Positions 39,692 to 49,251 of a stretch of DNA of 64,000 nucleotides are shown here, in pieces. The notes under the pieces are model-generated. The model searched no databases. It was not told where the DNA came from and worked only from the letters and a program-made list of their open reading frames with translations. Every line of letters starts with the position of its first letter. The first letter of the stretch is position 1. The stretch is from Thalassococcus arenae (GTDB lineage: Bacteria > Pseudomonadota > Alphaproteobacteria > Rhodobacterales > Rhodobacteraceae): contig NZ_JAHRWL010000001.1 in the NCBI RefSeq assembly GCF_019104745.1, positions 1,717,001 to 1,781,000 on the forward strand. Reading direction: 5' to 3'. A program made the translations under genes and the position numbers.

Positions 39692-40309
39692 ATGACCACG
39701 ATGAAATCCCTCTTCGCCACCCGCCTCTACCACGCGCGCCTGAGCGATCACGGTGCGATCGACACGGCGGAATTGGAAGCCTCGTGCTATTCCATCGCCG
39801 AGGATGACGAGGCCGGGCAGGACTGGTGCGAAACCGAGGGCTATCCCGGCTATACCTCGTATGCCTCGCTGACCGATCTGCCCTGGCGGTTCCCGATCTT
39901 CGCCGATGTGGTCAAGGCGCTGGACAAGCACGTGGCCGCTTTCGCCGTGGATCTTGAATTCGACCTGGGCGACAAGGGGCTGGTTCTCGAGGATATCTGG
40001 ATCAACATCCTGCCCGAGGGCGGCATGCATTCCAGCCACATCCACCCGCATTCGGTGATTTCGGGCACGACCTACGTGGCGATGCCCGACGGCGCGAGTG
40101 CGCTGAAGCTGGAAGACCCCCGCCTGCCGATGATGATGGCTGCGCCGACCCGCAACAAGGGCTGCCGCGAGGAGTTGCGCAGTTTCGTCTACGTCAAGCC
40201 GCAGGTGGGCGATGTATTGCTTTGGGAATCCTGGCTGCGCCACGAAGTGCCGATGAACATGTCCGAGGACGACCGGATCAGCGTCAGCTTCAACTACAGG
40301 TGGGACTAG
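39692..40309 (+). CDS. 2OG-Fe(II) oxygenase-like protein (TIGR02466 type)
   Basis: A 205-residue protein of the TIGR02466/2OG-FeII_Oxy_5 family, predicted non-haem iron dioxygenases of unknown substrate. The iron site is suggested by [18 protein letters not shown] (about residues 111-128) and the distal His and Arg in [20 protein letters not shown]. The ATG at 39701 ([10 protein letters not shown]) is an equally possible start. It lies between the rplP terminator and rpmC with a hypothetical gene, so it is one of several genes inserted in the ribosomal cluster. Confidence 0.82.
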   Translation: MTTMKSLFATRLYHARLSDHGAIDTAELEASCYSIAEDDEAGQDWCETEGYPGYTSYASLTDLPWRFPIFADVVKALDKHVAAFAVDLEFDLGDKGLVLEDIWINILPEGGMHSSHIHPHSVISGTTYVAMPDGASALKLEDPRLPMMMAAPTRNKGCREELRSFVYVKPQVGDVLLWESWLRHEVPMNMSEDDRISVSFNYRWD

Positions 40310-40380
40310 ACGCGTTCCTGTCTGGTCGCGGCACGCCCTTGTCTCTTTGCCACGGACAACGCGGGGATATCGACATTTCG

Positions 40381-41037
40381 GTGGTTCAGTCAGTCCGGCG
40401 GGCGTTCGAAGCCCAGGTCCCCCGCAAGGTGGTACGCGATTTGTACAACCGGGTTCGTTTCGGCGATCTGGCGCCGCTGTCGGACGCGGCGATTTTCGTC
40501 GATGCCGAAACCGTCGTCGACCGGTACGACCATGACCGGGCCGGTCGTCGTTTCCGGCGGCAGGACAGCGGAGCGGTGATCGGCGGCGACTGGGATCAAT
40601 TCCGGTCCGATGTCGAGGCGGACACGAAGCTGGTCAGTTGCCGGATGCGGTACGAGGGCGGGGCGGAATGGGCAGACACGCCGGTCTACCAGCGCATGCT
40701 GGCCGAGATCGCGCGCGGCCATGACCCCGACGGCTGCGCGACCGAGACGGCGCTGCAGGCGCGTTATGCCGAACTGGACCGGATCTTCGAGGAAACCCGG
40801 AAACGCGGCCGCTTGTTGCGGGCAAGCGAAACACCCCAGGCGTATCGGCGGGAGCATGGCGGCATTTTCCTGCATGTCGCACGGGACGGCACCTGTTTGC
40901 GCGGCGGCGGCGGCGCACACCGCTTTGCTATCGCCAAGATCCTGCGCCTGACCGCGATGCCGGCGCAGATCGGCGTGGTCCATCCGCAGGCGGTGGTGGA
41001 CGGCCAGGTCGCGCGCCTGATGGCTGCGGCGGCGTGA
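40381..41037 (+). CDS. ParB/sulfiredoxin-like hypothetical protein
   Basis: A protein of about 218 residues with no certain family. The C-terminal part has ERREHGGIFLHVARD-like strand followed by CLRGGGGAHRFAIAKILRL (near residues 175-195), which resembles the GGxHRLAIA motif of ParB-like/sulfiredoxin-fold nuclease domains; similar proteins are found in surface-polysaccharide clusters and phages. A GTG at 40381 (VQSVRRAFEA) is a plausible start; a TTG at 40339 is an alternative. No good ribosome site is seen for either. It follows the oxygenase by 71 bases. Confidence 0.6.
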   Translation: MVQSVRRAFEAQVPRKVVRDLYNRVRFGDLAPLSDAAIFVDAETVVDRYDHDRAGRRFRRQDSGAVIGGDWDQFRSDVEADTKLVSCRMRYEGGAEWADTPVYQRMLAEIARGHDPDGCATETALQARYAELDRIFEETRKRGRLLRASETPQAYRREHGGIFLHVARDGTCLRGGGGAHRFAIAKILRLTAMPAQIGVVHPQAVVDGQVARLMAAAA

Positions 41038-41081
41038 GCGCCGCGCCAGGCGGTGCTTTCTGCCGCGCGGGTTATTGGGGC

Positions 41082-41110
41082 TTGCTTTCGCCGGGTATCC
41101 GGACTAACAG
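41082..41110 (+). promoter_or_regulatory. Possible promoter of the rpmC-rpmD (spc) unit
   Basis: TTGCTT (41082-41087), 17 bases, TAACAG (41105-41110), C before the -35, 91 bases before rpmC. Confidence 0.45.
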
Positions 41111-41201
41111 GGCGCCTCATTCACGGACTCCACCGGAATTCTGGTGACCCTGCGATTCGTGGGCAGGGGCCAACCGGTGATGTTGACAGAAGGAAAAGGC
41201 G

Positions 41202-41411
41202 ATGAACGCCAAGGAACTCCGTGACAAGACCCCGGACGAACTCCGGGACCAGCTTGTCGCTCTGAAGAAAGAGGCCTTCAACCTGCGCTTCCAGCAGGCC
41301 ACCGGCCAGATGGAAAGCACCGCCCGCATGCGCTCGGTGAAGCGCGACGTGGCACGGGTCAAGACCATCCTGAACGAAAAGGCCGCAGCCGCGGCCGGCG
41401 AGAAGGCGTAA
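41202..41411 (+). CDS. rpmC: 50S ribosomal protein L29
   Basis: L29 lies beside L23 at the tunnel exit. The 69-residue helical protein has [20 protein letters not shown] and [21 protein letters not shown] follows GAAGGAAAAGGCG. First ribosomal gene after the rplP break. Confidence 0.99.
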   Translation: MNAKELRDKTPDELRDQLVALKKEAFNLRFQQATGQMESTARMRSVKRDVARVKTILNEKAAAAAGEKA

Positions 41412-41415
41412 ACAC

Positions 41416-41646
41416 ATGCCCAAGCGTATCCTGCAAGGCGTCGTGACCTCGACCGCCAACGCCCAGACCGTGACGGTCAGCGTCGAACGCCGCTTCAAGC
41501 ACCCGGTTCTGCAAAAGACGATCCGGAAGTCCAAGAAGTACCGCGCCCATGACGAGGCCGAGAAATTCGCTGTCGGCGACACCGTGCGCATCATCGAATG
41601 CGCGCCCAAGTCGAAAACGAAACGCTGGGAGGTGATTGCCGAATAA
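41416..41646 (+). CDS. rpsQ: 30S ribosomal protein S17
   Basis: S17 is an early 30S body assembly protein. The 76-residue OB-fold protein has [19 protein letters not shown] and [19 protein letters not shown]. Four bases after rpmC; 78 bases before rplN. Confidence 0.99.
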   Translation: MPKRILQGVVTSTANAQTVTVSVERRFKHPVLQKTIRKSKKYRAHDEAEKFAVGDTVRIIECAPKSKTKRWEVIAE

Positions 41647-41724
41647 GGCCGTCACCTTTCGGTTTGAACGAAACCCCCGGGTCAATGTCCTGAACAGGCG
41701 GTCCGGGAAGTCGGGAGAAACCAA

Positions 41725-42093
41725 ATGATCCAGATGCAGACCAATCTGGATGTCGCTGACAACTCCGGCGCACGCCGGGTGCAGTGCATCAAGGTCCTCG
41801 GCGGCTCGCATCGCCGCTACGCATCGGTCGGCGATATCATCGTCGTCTCGGTGAAAGAGGCCATTCCGCGCGGCCGCGTGAAAAAAGGTGACGTCCGCAA
41901 GGCCGTCGTCGTGCGCACCGCCAAGGAAGTCCGCCGCGAAGACGGCACCACGATCCGCTTCGACCGCAATGCGGCCGTGATCCTGAACAATGCGGGCGAG
42001 CCGATCGGCACCCGGATCTTCGGGCCGGTCGTTCGCGAGCTGCGGGCCAAGAACTTCATGAAGATCATCTCGCTCGCCCCGGAGGTGCTGTAA
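41725..42093 (+). CDS. rplN: 50S ribosomal protein L14
   Basis: L14 lies at the subunit interface. The 122-residue protein has [20 protein letters not shown] and [20 protein letters not shown]. rplX begins one base after its stop. Confidence 0.99.
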   Translation: MIQMQTNLDVADNSGARRVQCIKVLGGSHRRYASVGDIIVVSVKEAIPRGRVKKGDVRKAVVVRTAKEVRREDGTTIRFDRNAAVILNNAGEPIGTRIFGPVVRELRAKNFMKIISLAPEVL

Positions 42094-42094
42094 G

Positions 42095-42406
42095 ATGGCT
42101 GCAAAACTGAAAAAGGGTGACAAGGTCATCGTCCTGGCCGGCAAGGACAAGGGCAAGACCGGCGAGATCACCCAGGTCATGCCGAAAACCGGCAAGGCTA
42201 TCGTCGATGGCGTCAACATCGCCATCCGCCACCAGCGCCAGACCCAGAACAGCCAGGGCGGCCGCATTCCCAAGGCGCAGCCGATCGACCTGTCGAACCT
42301 GGCCATCGTCGACAAGAACGGCAAGCCGACGCGCGTCGGGTTCAAGATGGACGGCGACAAGAAGGTTCGCTTTGCCAAGACCACGGGGGACGTGATCGAT
42401 GCTTGA
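42095..42406 (+). CDS. rplX: 50S ribosomal protein L24
   Basis: L24 starts 50S assembly. The 103-residue KOW protein has [20 protein letters not shown] and [20 protein letters not shown]. Its 3' end overlaps rplE by eight bases. Confidence 0.99.
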   Translation: MAAKLKKGDKVIVLAGKDKGKTGEITQVMPKTGKAIVDGVNIAIRHQRQTQNSQGGRIPKAQPIDLSNLAIVDKNGKPTRVGFKMDGDKKVRFAKTTGDVIDA

Positions 42407-42959
42407 TGCAGCCAGCTATACCCCGCGCCTCAAGGCCGATTTCCGAGGCCGTATCGCGCCTGCGCTGAAAGAAGAATTCGGCTACAAGAACGATCTGCAG
42501 ATCCCCAAGCTGGACAAGATCGTGCTGAACATCGGCTGTGGCGCAGAAGCCGTGCGCGACAGCAAGAAGGCCAAGTCGGCCGTCGAAGACCTGACCAAGA
42601 TCGCCGGCCAGCAGGCCGTCGGCACCAAGGCCAAGCAGTCGCACGCGCCGTTCCGCCTGCGCGAAGGCATGGTGATCGGCGCCAAGGTCACGCTGCGCGG
42701 CGACCGGATGTACGAATTCCTCGATCGTCTGATCACCGTGGCGATGCCCCGCATCCGCGACTTCCGTGGCGTGAAGCCGTCCTTTGACGGCCGCGGCAAT
42801 TTCGCCATGGGTCTGAAGGAACACATCGTGTTCCCCGAGATCGATTTCGACAAGGTCGACGAAGTGTGGGGGATGGACATCGTCATCACCACCACCGCGA
42901 ACACCGACGCAGAAGCCAAGGCGCTGTTGAAGCACTTCAACATGCCGTTCAACGCCTGA
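42399..42959 (+). CDS. rplE: 50S ribosomal protein L5
   Basis: L5 binds 5S rRNA and the P-site tRNA. The 186-residue protein has [20 protein letters not shown] and [19 protein letters not shown], with normal length. The start ATG lies inside rplX, so the two are coupled. Confidence 0.99.
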   Translation: MLDAASYTPRLKADFRGRIAPALKEEFGYKNDLQIPKLDKIVLNIGCGAEAVRDSKKAKSAVEDLTKIAGQQAVGTKAKQSHAPFRLREGMVIGAKVTLRGDRMYEFLDRLITVAMPRIRDFRGVKPSFDGRGNFAMGLKEHIVFPEIDFDKVDEVWGMDIVITTTANTDAEAKALLKHFNMPFNA

Positions 42960-42973
42960 GAGGATCAGAACCC

Positions 42974-43279
42974 ATGGCGAAGAAAGCAATGATTGAACGC
43001 GAGAAGAAGCGCCAGAAGCTGGTGGAGCAGTATGCCGCCAAGCGGGCCGCGCTCAAGGAAATCGCGAACGACGAAAGCAAACCGATGGAAGAGCGCTTCA
43101 AGGCCCGGCTCAAGCTGGCCAAGCTGCCGCGCAATTCCTCGCCCACCCGGCTGCACAACCGCTGCCAGTTGACGGGCCGTCCCCACGCCTATTACCGCAA
43201 GCTCAAGATCAGCCGGATCGCCCTGCGCGAACTGGGCTCGAACGGCCAGCTTCCGGGTATGGTCAAGTCGAGCTGGTAA
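42974..43279 (+). CDS. rpsN: 30S ribosomal protein S14 (C-minus form)
   Basis: S14 joins the 30S head late in assembly. The 101-residue protein is the long zinc-free form: it has [20 protein letters not shown] but no paired CxxC motifs. It ends in [14 protein letters not shown] at 42974 is chosen over an upstream in-frame ATG inside rplE. Confidence 0.98.
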   Translation: MAKKAMIEREKKRQKLVEQYAAKRAALKEIANDESKPMEERFKARLKLAKLPRNSSPTRLHNRCQLTGRPHAYYRKLKISRIALRELGSNGQLPGMVKSSW

Positions 43280-43292
43280 GGAGGGTTAAGAC

Positions 43293-43685
43293 ATGAACGA
43301 TCCTATCGGCGATATGCTGACCCGCATCCGCAACGCTTCGATGCGCGGAAAATCCACCGTCCTGACCCCGGCGTCGAAACTGCGCGCCCGCGTGCTCGAC
43401 GTGATGGCGGACGAAGGCTACATCCGCGGCTACGAAGAAACCAAAGATGACCTCGGCCACCCGGCCTACGAGATCTCGCTCAAGTATTTCGACGGCACCC
43501 CGGTGATCCGCGAACTCAAGCGCGTCTCCAAGCCCGGCCGCCGCGTCTATCTGGGCGTCAAGGAAATCCCGCAGGTGCGTCAGGGCCTGGGCGTGTCGAT
43601 CGTCTCGACCTCGCGCGGTGTCATGACCGATGCAAGTGCACGCGCTGCCAATGTTGGCGGCGAAGTGCTCTGCACGCTGTTCTGA
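43293..43685 (+). CDS. rpsH: 30S ribosomal protein S8
   Basis: S8 binds the central domain of 16S rRNA and in E. coli represses the spc operon. The 130-residue protein has [20 protein letters not shown] and the C-terminal [18 protein letters not shown]. Normal length. Confidence 0.99.
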   Translation: MNDPIGDMLTRIRNASMRGKSTVLTPASKLRARVLDVMADEGYIRGYEETKDDLGHPAYEISLKYFDGTPVIRELKRVSKPGRRVYLGVKEIPQVRQGLGVSIVSTSRGVMTDASARAANVGGEVLCTLF

Positions 43686-43695
43686 GGAGGCCGAC

Positions 43696-44229
43696 ATGTC
43701 TCGTATTGGGAAAAAGCCGGTCGCGCTGCCCTCGGGGGTTTCGGCCTCTGTTTCGGGTCAGACGATCGAGGTGAAGGGGCCGAAAGGCACGCAGAGCTTC
43801 ACCGCAACCGACGATGTGACCCTCACCGTCGGCGAAGGCCAGGTGCAGGTCGATCCGCGCGGCAAGTCCAAGCGCGCACGCCAGCAATGGGGCATGAGCC
43901 GCACCATCGTGGCCAACATGGTCCACGGCGTGACGGACGTGTTCAAGAAGGAACTGGAAATCCAGGGCGTGGGTTACCGAGCGCAGCTGCAGGGCAAGAC
44001 CCTCAAGCTGAACCTCGGCTACAGCCATGATGTGGATTTCGAAATTCCCGATGGCATCACCGTGACCTGTCCGAAGCCGACGGAAATCATCGTCGAAGGC
44101 CACGATGCGCAGCAGGTGGGCCAGGTGGCGGCGAACATCCGCGACTGGCGGCGTCCCGAGCCCTACAAGGGCAAGGGCATCCGCTACAAGGGCGAATACA
44201 TCTTCGCCAAAGAAGGCAAGAAGAAGTAA
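43696..44229 (+). CDS. rplF: 50S ribosomal protein L6
   Basis: L6 lies near the sarcin-ricin loop. The 177-residue protein has two similar domains, with [20 protein letters not shown] at the start, [20 protein letters not shown] and [17 protein letters not shown] at the end. ATG at 43696 follows TGAGGAGG. Confidence 0.99.
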   Translation: MSRIGKKPVALPSGVSASVSGQTIEVKGPKGTQSFTATDDVTLTVGEGQVQVDPRGKSKRARQQWGMSRTIVANMVHGVTDVFKKELEIQGVGYRAQLQGKTLKLNLGYSHDVDFEIPDGITVTCPKPTEIIVEGHDAQQVGQVAANIRDWRRPEPYKGKGIRYKGEYIFAKEGKKK

Positions 44230-44241
44230 GGACGCAAGGAT

Positions 44242-44601
44242 ATGGCTAACAGCAAGAAAGTGTTGTTCCAGAAGCGCCGCCTGCGCGTCCGGAACAAGTT
44301 GCGGGCGGTCAATGCCGGCCGCGTGCGCCTGAGCGTGCACCGCAGCAACAAGACCATCAGCGCGCAGCTGATCGACGACGTGAAGGGTGTGACGCTTGCC
44401 GCGGCATCCTCGGCCGAAAAGGCCCTGGGCGTGGCGGGCAAGTGCAACATCGAGGCGGCCACCAAGGTGGGCGCGGCGATCGCCGAGCGCGCCAAGAAGG
44501 CCGGCGTGGCCGAGGCCTATTTCGACCGGGGCGGGTTCCTGTTCCACGGTCGGGTCAAGGCGCTGGCCGATGCCGCCCGCGAGGGCGGTCTCAAGATCTG
44601 A
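44242..44601 (+). CDS. rplR: 50S ribosomal protein L18
   Basis: L18 binds 5S rRNA. The 119-residue protein has [20 protein letters not shown] and ends in [23 protein letters not shown]-like pair follows before rpsE. Confidence 0.99.
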   Translation: MANSKKVLFQKRRLRVRNKLRAVNAGRVRLSVHRSNKTISAQLIDDVKGVTLAAASSAEKALGVAGKCNIEAATKVGAAIAERAKKAGVAEAYFDRGGFLFHGRVKALADAAREGGLKI

Positions 44602-44607
44602 CGGTTC

Positions 44608-44670
44608 GGTGCGTGCGATCACGCACCCTACGGAAAGACGAAAACAGTAGGGTGCGTGATGTCACGCACC
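44608..44670. repeat. Paired inverted repeat B (REP-like, GTAG), rplR/rpsE spacer
   Basis: Left palindrome GGTGCGTG-CGAT-CACGCACC with CTAC (44608-44631) and right GTAG with GGTGCGTG-ATGT-CACGCACC (44647-44670), facing each other 15 bases apart. Same family as element A. Confidence 0.92.
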
Positions 44671-44752
44671 CTCGATGATCCGGGCCCGGACCTGATCCGG
44701 CGCACCAGGATTGGACAACCGGCGCCCGGCGCCACATGAAAGGGAAAGCCTG

Positions 44753-45328
44753 ATGGCAGACCGTGAAAACAGAGGACGCCGTGGCCGCGACCGCGAAGAA
44801 GCGGCTCCGGAATTTGCAGATCGCCTTGTCGCGATCAACCGCGTGTCGAAAACCGTGAAGGGCGGAAAGCGCTTCGGCTTTGCGGCGCTGGTCGTCGTGG
44901 GCGACCAGAAAGGCCGCGTCGGCTTCGGCAAGGGCAAGGCCAAGGAAGTTCCCGAGGCCATCCGCAAGGCGACCGAGCAGGCCAAGCGCAAGATGATGCG
45001 CGTGCCGCTGAAAGAGGGCCGCACCCTGCACCACGATATCGAGGGCCGCCATGGCGCGGGCCGCGTCGTGATGCGCACCGCCCCGCAGGGCACCGGGATC
45101 ATCGCCGGTGGTCCGATGCGCGCCGTGTTCGAGATGCTGGGCGTTCAGGACGTTGTCGCCAAGTCGATCGGTTCGCAGAACCCCTACAACATGATCCGCG
45201 CCACGCTGGACGGTCTGAACCGCGAACAGAGCCCGCGTTCGGTCGCACAGCGCCGCGGCAAGAAGGTTGCCGACATTCTGCCCAAGCGCGACGACGCGTC
45301 GGCGGAAGCCGCGACCGAGGAGGCCTGA
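44753..45328 (+). CDS. rpsE: 30S ribosomal protein S5
   Basis: S5 shapes the mRNA channel and decoding fidelity. The 191-residue protein has the double-stranded RNA-binding region ([20 protein letters not shown]) and the C-terminal [20 protein letters not shown]. The N-terminus is a basic Arg/Glu-rich extension. ATG at 44753 follows GAAAGGGAAAG. It is 151 bases from rplR because of the repeat pair. Confidence 0.99.
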   Translation: MADRENRGRRGRDREEAAPEFADRLVAINRVSKTVKGGKRFGFAALVVVGDQKGRVGFGKGKAKEVPEAIRKATEQAKRKMMRVPLKEGRTLHHDIEGRHGAGRVVMRTAPQGTGIIAGGPMRAVFEMLGVQDVVAKSIGSQNPYNMIRATLDGLNREQSPRSVAQRRGKKVADILPKRDDASAEAATEEA

Positions 45329-45333
45329 GACCC

Positions 45334-45522
45334 ATGGCAAAGACCATCGTCGTCAAGCAGATCGGCAGTCCGATCCGCCGCCCCGCCGTTCAGCGCCAGA
45401 CGCTGATCGGCCTGGGGCTCAACAAGATGCACAAGACCCGCGAGCTTGAGGATACCCCCTCGGTCCGCGGCATGATCCGCAAGATTCCGCATCTGGTCGA
45501 GATCGTCGAAGAAAAAGGCTGA
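45334..45522 (+). CDS. rpmD: 50S ribosomal protein L30
   Basis: The 62-residue L30 has [20 protein letters not shown] and [20 protein letters not shown]. It ends the spc-type transcript here; rplO, normally the next gene, is 1.1 kb away beyond a terminator and an opposite-strand methyltransferase gene. Confidence 0.99.
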   Translation: MAKTIVVKQIGSPIRRPAVQRQTLIGLGLNKMHKTRELEDTPSVRGMIRKIPHLVEIVEEKG

Positions 45523-45554
45523 CGCAGCGACATCGCAGCAATGCCTGAAAACGA

Positions 45555-45589
45555 AAGCGCCCCGCGGCTGGACCGCCGGGCGCTTTTTT
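45555..45589. terminator. Intrinsic terminator after rpmD
   Basis: Outer stem AAGCGCCC/GGGCGCTT (45555-45562, 45578-45585) and inner stem GCGG/CCGC, then a T-run to 45589. The convergent FkbM gene's stop codon (45589-45591) touches the T-run, and A's upstream could serve as a U-tract for the opposite strand. Confidence 0.9.
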
Positions 45590-46473
45590 CATGTGCCGCC
45601 CGCGATGCCGAGGGCGCGGCAGATATGCGCCGGGCAACCGGGCGAGATGGCCACGTAGTCGTGCATGGGGTGTTCGGGCCGGTCGGAAAGCGCAAGCAAT
45701 CGGACCGCCAGAAATGTCTTCGGCAGCCCGAACAGGCGATAACCCCGTTCGGCCAGAAATCGAAGGCTGTCGGGATAGTGCGGCGATACGGGGCGGTGCT
45801 CTTCCAGCAGCACGACATGCGGCGGCGTGGTTTCCAGCACCGTCCGCGCGCCTTTGAGCACCTCGCCTTCGAACCCTTCGACGTCGATCTTGACCAGCGT
45901 TGCCGGAGTTGGCCCGAAAGCCGCAGCCAGCCGGTCCAGGGTTTCGACGGGCACGCGCTGTCCGGCGCCTTCCGTGCCGGCCAGGCTGGCGGCCCCGGCA
46001 TTGTCGGGCGGCACGTGCAGCACCAGTTCGCCGGGTTCGGCCGCAAGGGCAACCGCATGCAACACGACATGCTCCAGGCCGTTGCGTGTCAGGGACTGCA
46101 ACAGGTAGCGCCTCAGACGATCTTGCGGTTCAAAGGCATGGACCCGCCCGCCGCTGCCCACGCGGTCTGCCATGCGCAGCGTCACAAGGCCGAGATTGGC
46201 GCCGATATCCAGCGCTGTGTCGCCCGGGCGCAGGCACCGATCCACCACCCACGACACCTTGCGGTCCAGATCGCCCACGTATTTCATCGCCCGCGCCACA
46301 TAGTCGTTTGCGGGGACAAGCGCCGGACCGCCGATCACCCGCGCCCAGACATCGCGGCCATGACCCGCATCGATCGTCCGAAACACGACAGTGTTCGCGA
46401 AAGTTCCGCATCCGGACACAAAGGGATAAAGGCGGCCGGCCCTTTGGGCGAGGCTATCAATCAACGGCGTCAT
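45589..46473 (-). CDS. FkbM-family methyltransferase
   Basis: A 294-residue SAM-dependent methyltransferase of the FkbM type, usually acting on sugar or polyketide hydroxyls. The SAM site is GDTALDIGANLGLVTLRMAD (about residues 84-103), HAFEPQ follows, and KIDVEGFEGEVLKGA is the FkbM signature near residue 195. The substrate is unknown; no sugar pathway is nearby. It lies opposite the ribosomal genes, between rpmD and rplO. The ATG at 46473 gives a full domain. Confidence 0.9.
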   Translation of the reverse strand: MTPLIDSLAQRAGRLYPFVSGCGTFANTVVFRTIDAGHGRDVWARVIGGPALVPANDYVARAMKYVGDLDRKVSWVVDRCLRPGDTALDIGANLGLVTLRMADRVGSGGRVHAFEPQDRLRRYLLQSLTRNGLEHVVLHAVALAAEPGELVLHVPPDNAGAASLAGTEGAGQRVPVETLDRLAAAFGPTPATLVKIDVEGFEGEVLKGARTVLETTPPHVVLLEEHRPVSPHYPDSLRFLAERGYRLFGLPKTFLAVRLLALSDRPEHPMHDYVAISPGCPAHICRALGIAGGT

Positions 46474-46541
46474 GAAAAAAACTCGACGAAAAGCGGCTTC
46501 ACCCTGCCTGTCTACTCCAGCCGAACCCTCAACACCAAGTC

Positions 46542-46570
46542 TTGATCAGCGTATCAGACAAAGCTATACG
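46542..46570 (+). promoter_or_regulatory. Probable promoter of rplO-secY-adk
   Basis: TTGATC (46542-46547), 17 bases, TATACG (46565-46570), with C before each hexamer. The -10 is the same as that of the str promoter. It lies 96 bases before rplO, in the gap after the divergent FkbM gene. Confidence 0.65.
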
Positions 46571-46665
46571 CGCCCGGTGGCCTTCGGGCCCGATTCACAA
46601 CGATCAAGAAATGCCGCGTTTGCCCCATTCGCTTCGGGGGGCATATCCGGCTTAGGAGAAGCGAC

Positions 46666-47139
46666 ATGAAACTGCATGAACTGCGCGACAATGACGGCGC
46701 AACCAAGCGCAAGAAACGCATCGGCCGCGGCCCGGGCTCGGGCATGGGCAAGACCGGCGGACGCGGCATCAAGGGCCAGAAATCCCGCTCGGGTGTGGCC
46801 ATCAATGGTTATGAAGGCGGCCAGATGCCGCTGTATCAGCGCCTTCCCAAGCGCGGCTTCAACAAGCCGAACCGCAAGAGCTTTGCCGTCGTCAACCTGG
46901 GCCTGATCCAGAAATTCGTCGATGCCGGCAAACTGGACGCCAAGGGCACGATCGACGAGGACGCGCTGGTCGCAAGCGGCCTGGTGCGCCGCAAGCTGGA
47001 CGGCATCCGCGTCCTGGCCAAGGGCGACGTGACCGCCAAGCTGACCATCGCCGTGACCGGCGCATCCAAGTCCGCCGTCGAGGCGGTAGAGAAGGCCGGT
47101 GGTTCGCTCACGGTGACGGCACAGGCCGCGACCGAGTAA
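46666..47139 (+). CDS. rplO: 50S ribosomal protein L15
   Basis: L15 is a late 50S assembly protein. The 157-residue protein has [27 protein letters not shown] and [19 protein letters not shown]. Normal length. secY follows after 103 bases. Confidence 0.99.
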   Translation: MKLHELRDNDGATKRKKRIGRGPGSGMGKTGGRGIKGQKSRSGVAINGYEGGQMPLYQRLPKRGFNKPNRKSFAVVNLGLIQKFVDAGKLDAKGTIDEDALVASGLVRRKLDGIRVLAKGDVTAKLTIAVTGASKSAVEAVEKAGGSLTVTAQAATE

Positions 47140-47242
47140 ACGCTTGTGGGCGGCGCCTGCGCCGCTTACATCAAGCACGAGCTTTCGAACGCCGCCCGAG
47201 CCGGACACGCTCTGGCGGCGTCTCAGTTGACAGAGGACCCGC

Positions 47243-48610
47243 ATGGTATCCGCAGCAGAGCAAATGGCCGCCAACACGTCGTGGGCGGCATTGGGCAAGG
47301 CAACCGACCTTCGTCACCGCATCTTTTTCACGCTGGGTCTTTTGATCGTCTACCGCCTGGGCACCTACATCCCGGTGCCTGGGATCGACGGCGCGGCGTT
47401 GCGCGACTTCATGGAACAGGCCAGCCAGGGCATCGGCGGCATCGTGTCGATGTTCACAGGCGGCGCGCTTGGCCGAATGGGCATCTTCGCGCTTGGCATC
47501 ATGCCCTATATCTCGGCCTCGATCATCGTGCAGCTGCTGACGGCCATGGTGCCGGCGCTCGAGCAGCTCAAGAAAGAAGGCGAACAGGGCCGCAAGAAGA
47601 TCAACCAGTATACCCGCTACGGCACGGTTCTGCTGGCCCTGTTCCAGGCCTACGGTCTGGCCGCCAGCCTCGAGGCCGGCGACCTGGCCCATGACCCGGG
47701 CTGGTATTTCCGGGCGTCTGTCGTGATCACGCTGGTCGGCGGCACGATGTTCCTGATGTGGCTGGGCGAACAGATCACCGCCCGCGGCATCGGCAACGGC
47801 ATTTCGCTGATCATCTTCGTCGGCATCATCGCCGAAGTGCCCGCCGCGCTGGCGCAGTTCTTCGAATCCGGCCGGTCGGGCGCCATCAGCCCCGCGGTGA
47901 TCGTCGGTGTCATGGTCATGGTCGTGGCGGTGATCGCCTTCGTGGTCTTCATGGAACGGGCGCTGCGCAAGATCTCGATCCAGTACCCCCGCCGCCAGGT
48001 GGGCATGAAGATGACCGAAGCTCAGCAAAGTCACTTGCCGGTCAAGGTCAACCCGTCGGGCGTGATCCCGGCGATCTTTGCCAGCTCGCTTCTACTGATG
48101 CCGACCACCATCGCGACTTTCAGCCAGGCCGGCCAGACCGGGCCGATCATGTCGACGATCCTGGCCTATTTCGGCCCCGGTCAGCCGCTGTATCTGTTGT
48201 TCTTCGCGGCGATGATCGTGTTCTTCGCGTATTTCTACACCTTCAACGTCAGCTTCAAACCCGACGAGGTGGCGGACAACCTCAAGAACCAGAACGGCTT
48301 TGTCCCCGGTATCCGCCCGGGCAAGAAGACCGCCGAATATCTGGAATACGTGGTCAACCGCGTTCTGGTGCTGGGTTCGGGCTATCTGGCGGCGGTCTGC
48401 CTTCTGCCCGAAGTCCTGCGCGCGCAATATGCCATCCCGTTCTATTTCGGGGGCACCTCGGTTCTGATCGTCGTCAGTGTGACAATGGACACGATCCAGC
48501 AGGTGCAAAGCCATCTTCTGGCCCACCAGTACGAAGGTCTGATTCAAAAGTCGCAGCTGCGCGGCAAGGGTAAGACCCGCAAGAAACGGGGAGCGCCGTC
48601 GCGGCGATGA
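47243..48610 (+). CDS. secY: Preprotein translocase subunit SecY
   Basis: SecY is the protein-conducting channel of the inner membrane, with SecE (encoded at 11500) and SecG. The 455-residue protein has ten predicted membrane helices; the first part has [20 protein letters not shown] and the typical [20 protein letters not shown]. The last helix ends near a basic tail ([16 protein letters not shown]). rpmJ and infA, which follow secY in some bacteria, are absent. Its stop overlaps adk by four bases. Confidence 0.99.
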   Translation: MVSAAEQMAANTSWAALGKATDLRHRIFFTLGLLIVYRLGTYIPVPGIDGAALRDFMEQASQGIGGIVSMFTGGALGRMGIFALGIMPYISASIIVQLLTAMVPALEQLKKEGEQGRKKINQYTRYGTVLLALFQAYGLAASLEAGDLAHDPGWYFRASVVITLVGGTMFLMWLGEQITARGIGNGISLIIFVGIIAEVPAALAQFFESGRSGAISPAVIVGVMVMVVAVIAFVVFMERALRKISIQYPRRQVGMKMTEAQQSHLPVKVNPSGVIPAIFASSLLLMPTTIATFSQAGQTGPIMSTILAYFGPGQPLYLLFFAAMIVFFAYFYTFNVSFKPDEVADNLKNQNGFVPGIRPGKKTAEYLEYVVNRVLVLGSGYLAAVCLLPEVLRAQYAIPFYFGGTSVLIVVSVTMDTIQQVQSHLLAHQYEGLIQKSQLRGKGKTRKKRGAPSRR

Positions 48611-49251
48611 ACATCATACTTTTGGGCCCGCCGGGTGCGGGCAAGGGAACGCAGGCGCGGATCCTCGAGCAGGAACGCGGCCTCAAGCAACTGTCGACCG
48701 GCGACATGCTGCGTGCCGCGCGCAGCTCGGGTACCGAGATGGGCAACAAGGTTGCGGCGATCATGGATGCCGGTCAGCTGGTGACCGACGAGATCGTCAT
48801 CGGGCTGATCCGCGAACAGCTCGAAGCGGGCGGTTCGGGCTTCATCTTCGACGGGTTCCCGCGCACGCTGGCCCAGGCCGATGCCCTGGGCGCGCTGCTG
48901 GACGAAATGGGCCAAAGCCTGGACGCCGTGATCGAGATGCGGGTGGATGACGAGGCACTGGTCGCGCGCATCACAGCCCGGTCGACCTGCGGCAATTGCG
49001 GCGAAGTCTACAACGACCTGACCAAGCCGATTCCCGCGGACGGCATCTGCACCGCGTGCGGCGAAAAGGCCGAATTCAAGCGCCGCGCCGACGACAATGA
49101 AGACAGCCTGAAGACCCGGCTGATGGAATATTACAAAAAGACCTCGCCGCTGCTCGGCTACTATTACGCCAAGGGTCAGCTATCAACGGTCGACGGGCTG
49201 GGCGAAATCGGCGACGTGAAGGCGGCGATCGCGGGTGTTCTGACCGCGTGA
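48607..49251 (+). CDS. adk: Adenylate kinase
   Basis: Adenylate kinase interconverts ATP, ADP and AMP. The 214-residue protein has the P-loop [11 protein letters not shown] (7-17), [16 protein letters not shown], and a LID domain with four cysteines in CGNCG and CTACG motifs (about residues 128-151), the zinc-binding type. ATGA overlap with secY and a TGATG overlap with the next gene show strong coupling. Confidence 0.99.
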   Translation: MNIILLGPPGAGKGTQARILEQERGLKQLSTGDMLRAARSSGTEMGNKVAAIMDAGQLVTDEIVIGLIREQLEAGGSGFIFDGFPRTLAQADALGALLDEMGQSLDAVIEMRVDDEALVARITARSTCGNCGEVYNDLTKPIPADGICTACGEKAEFKRRADDNEDSLKTRLMEYYKKTSPLLGYYYAKGQLSTVDGLGEIGDVKAAIAGVLTA

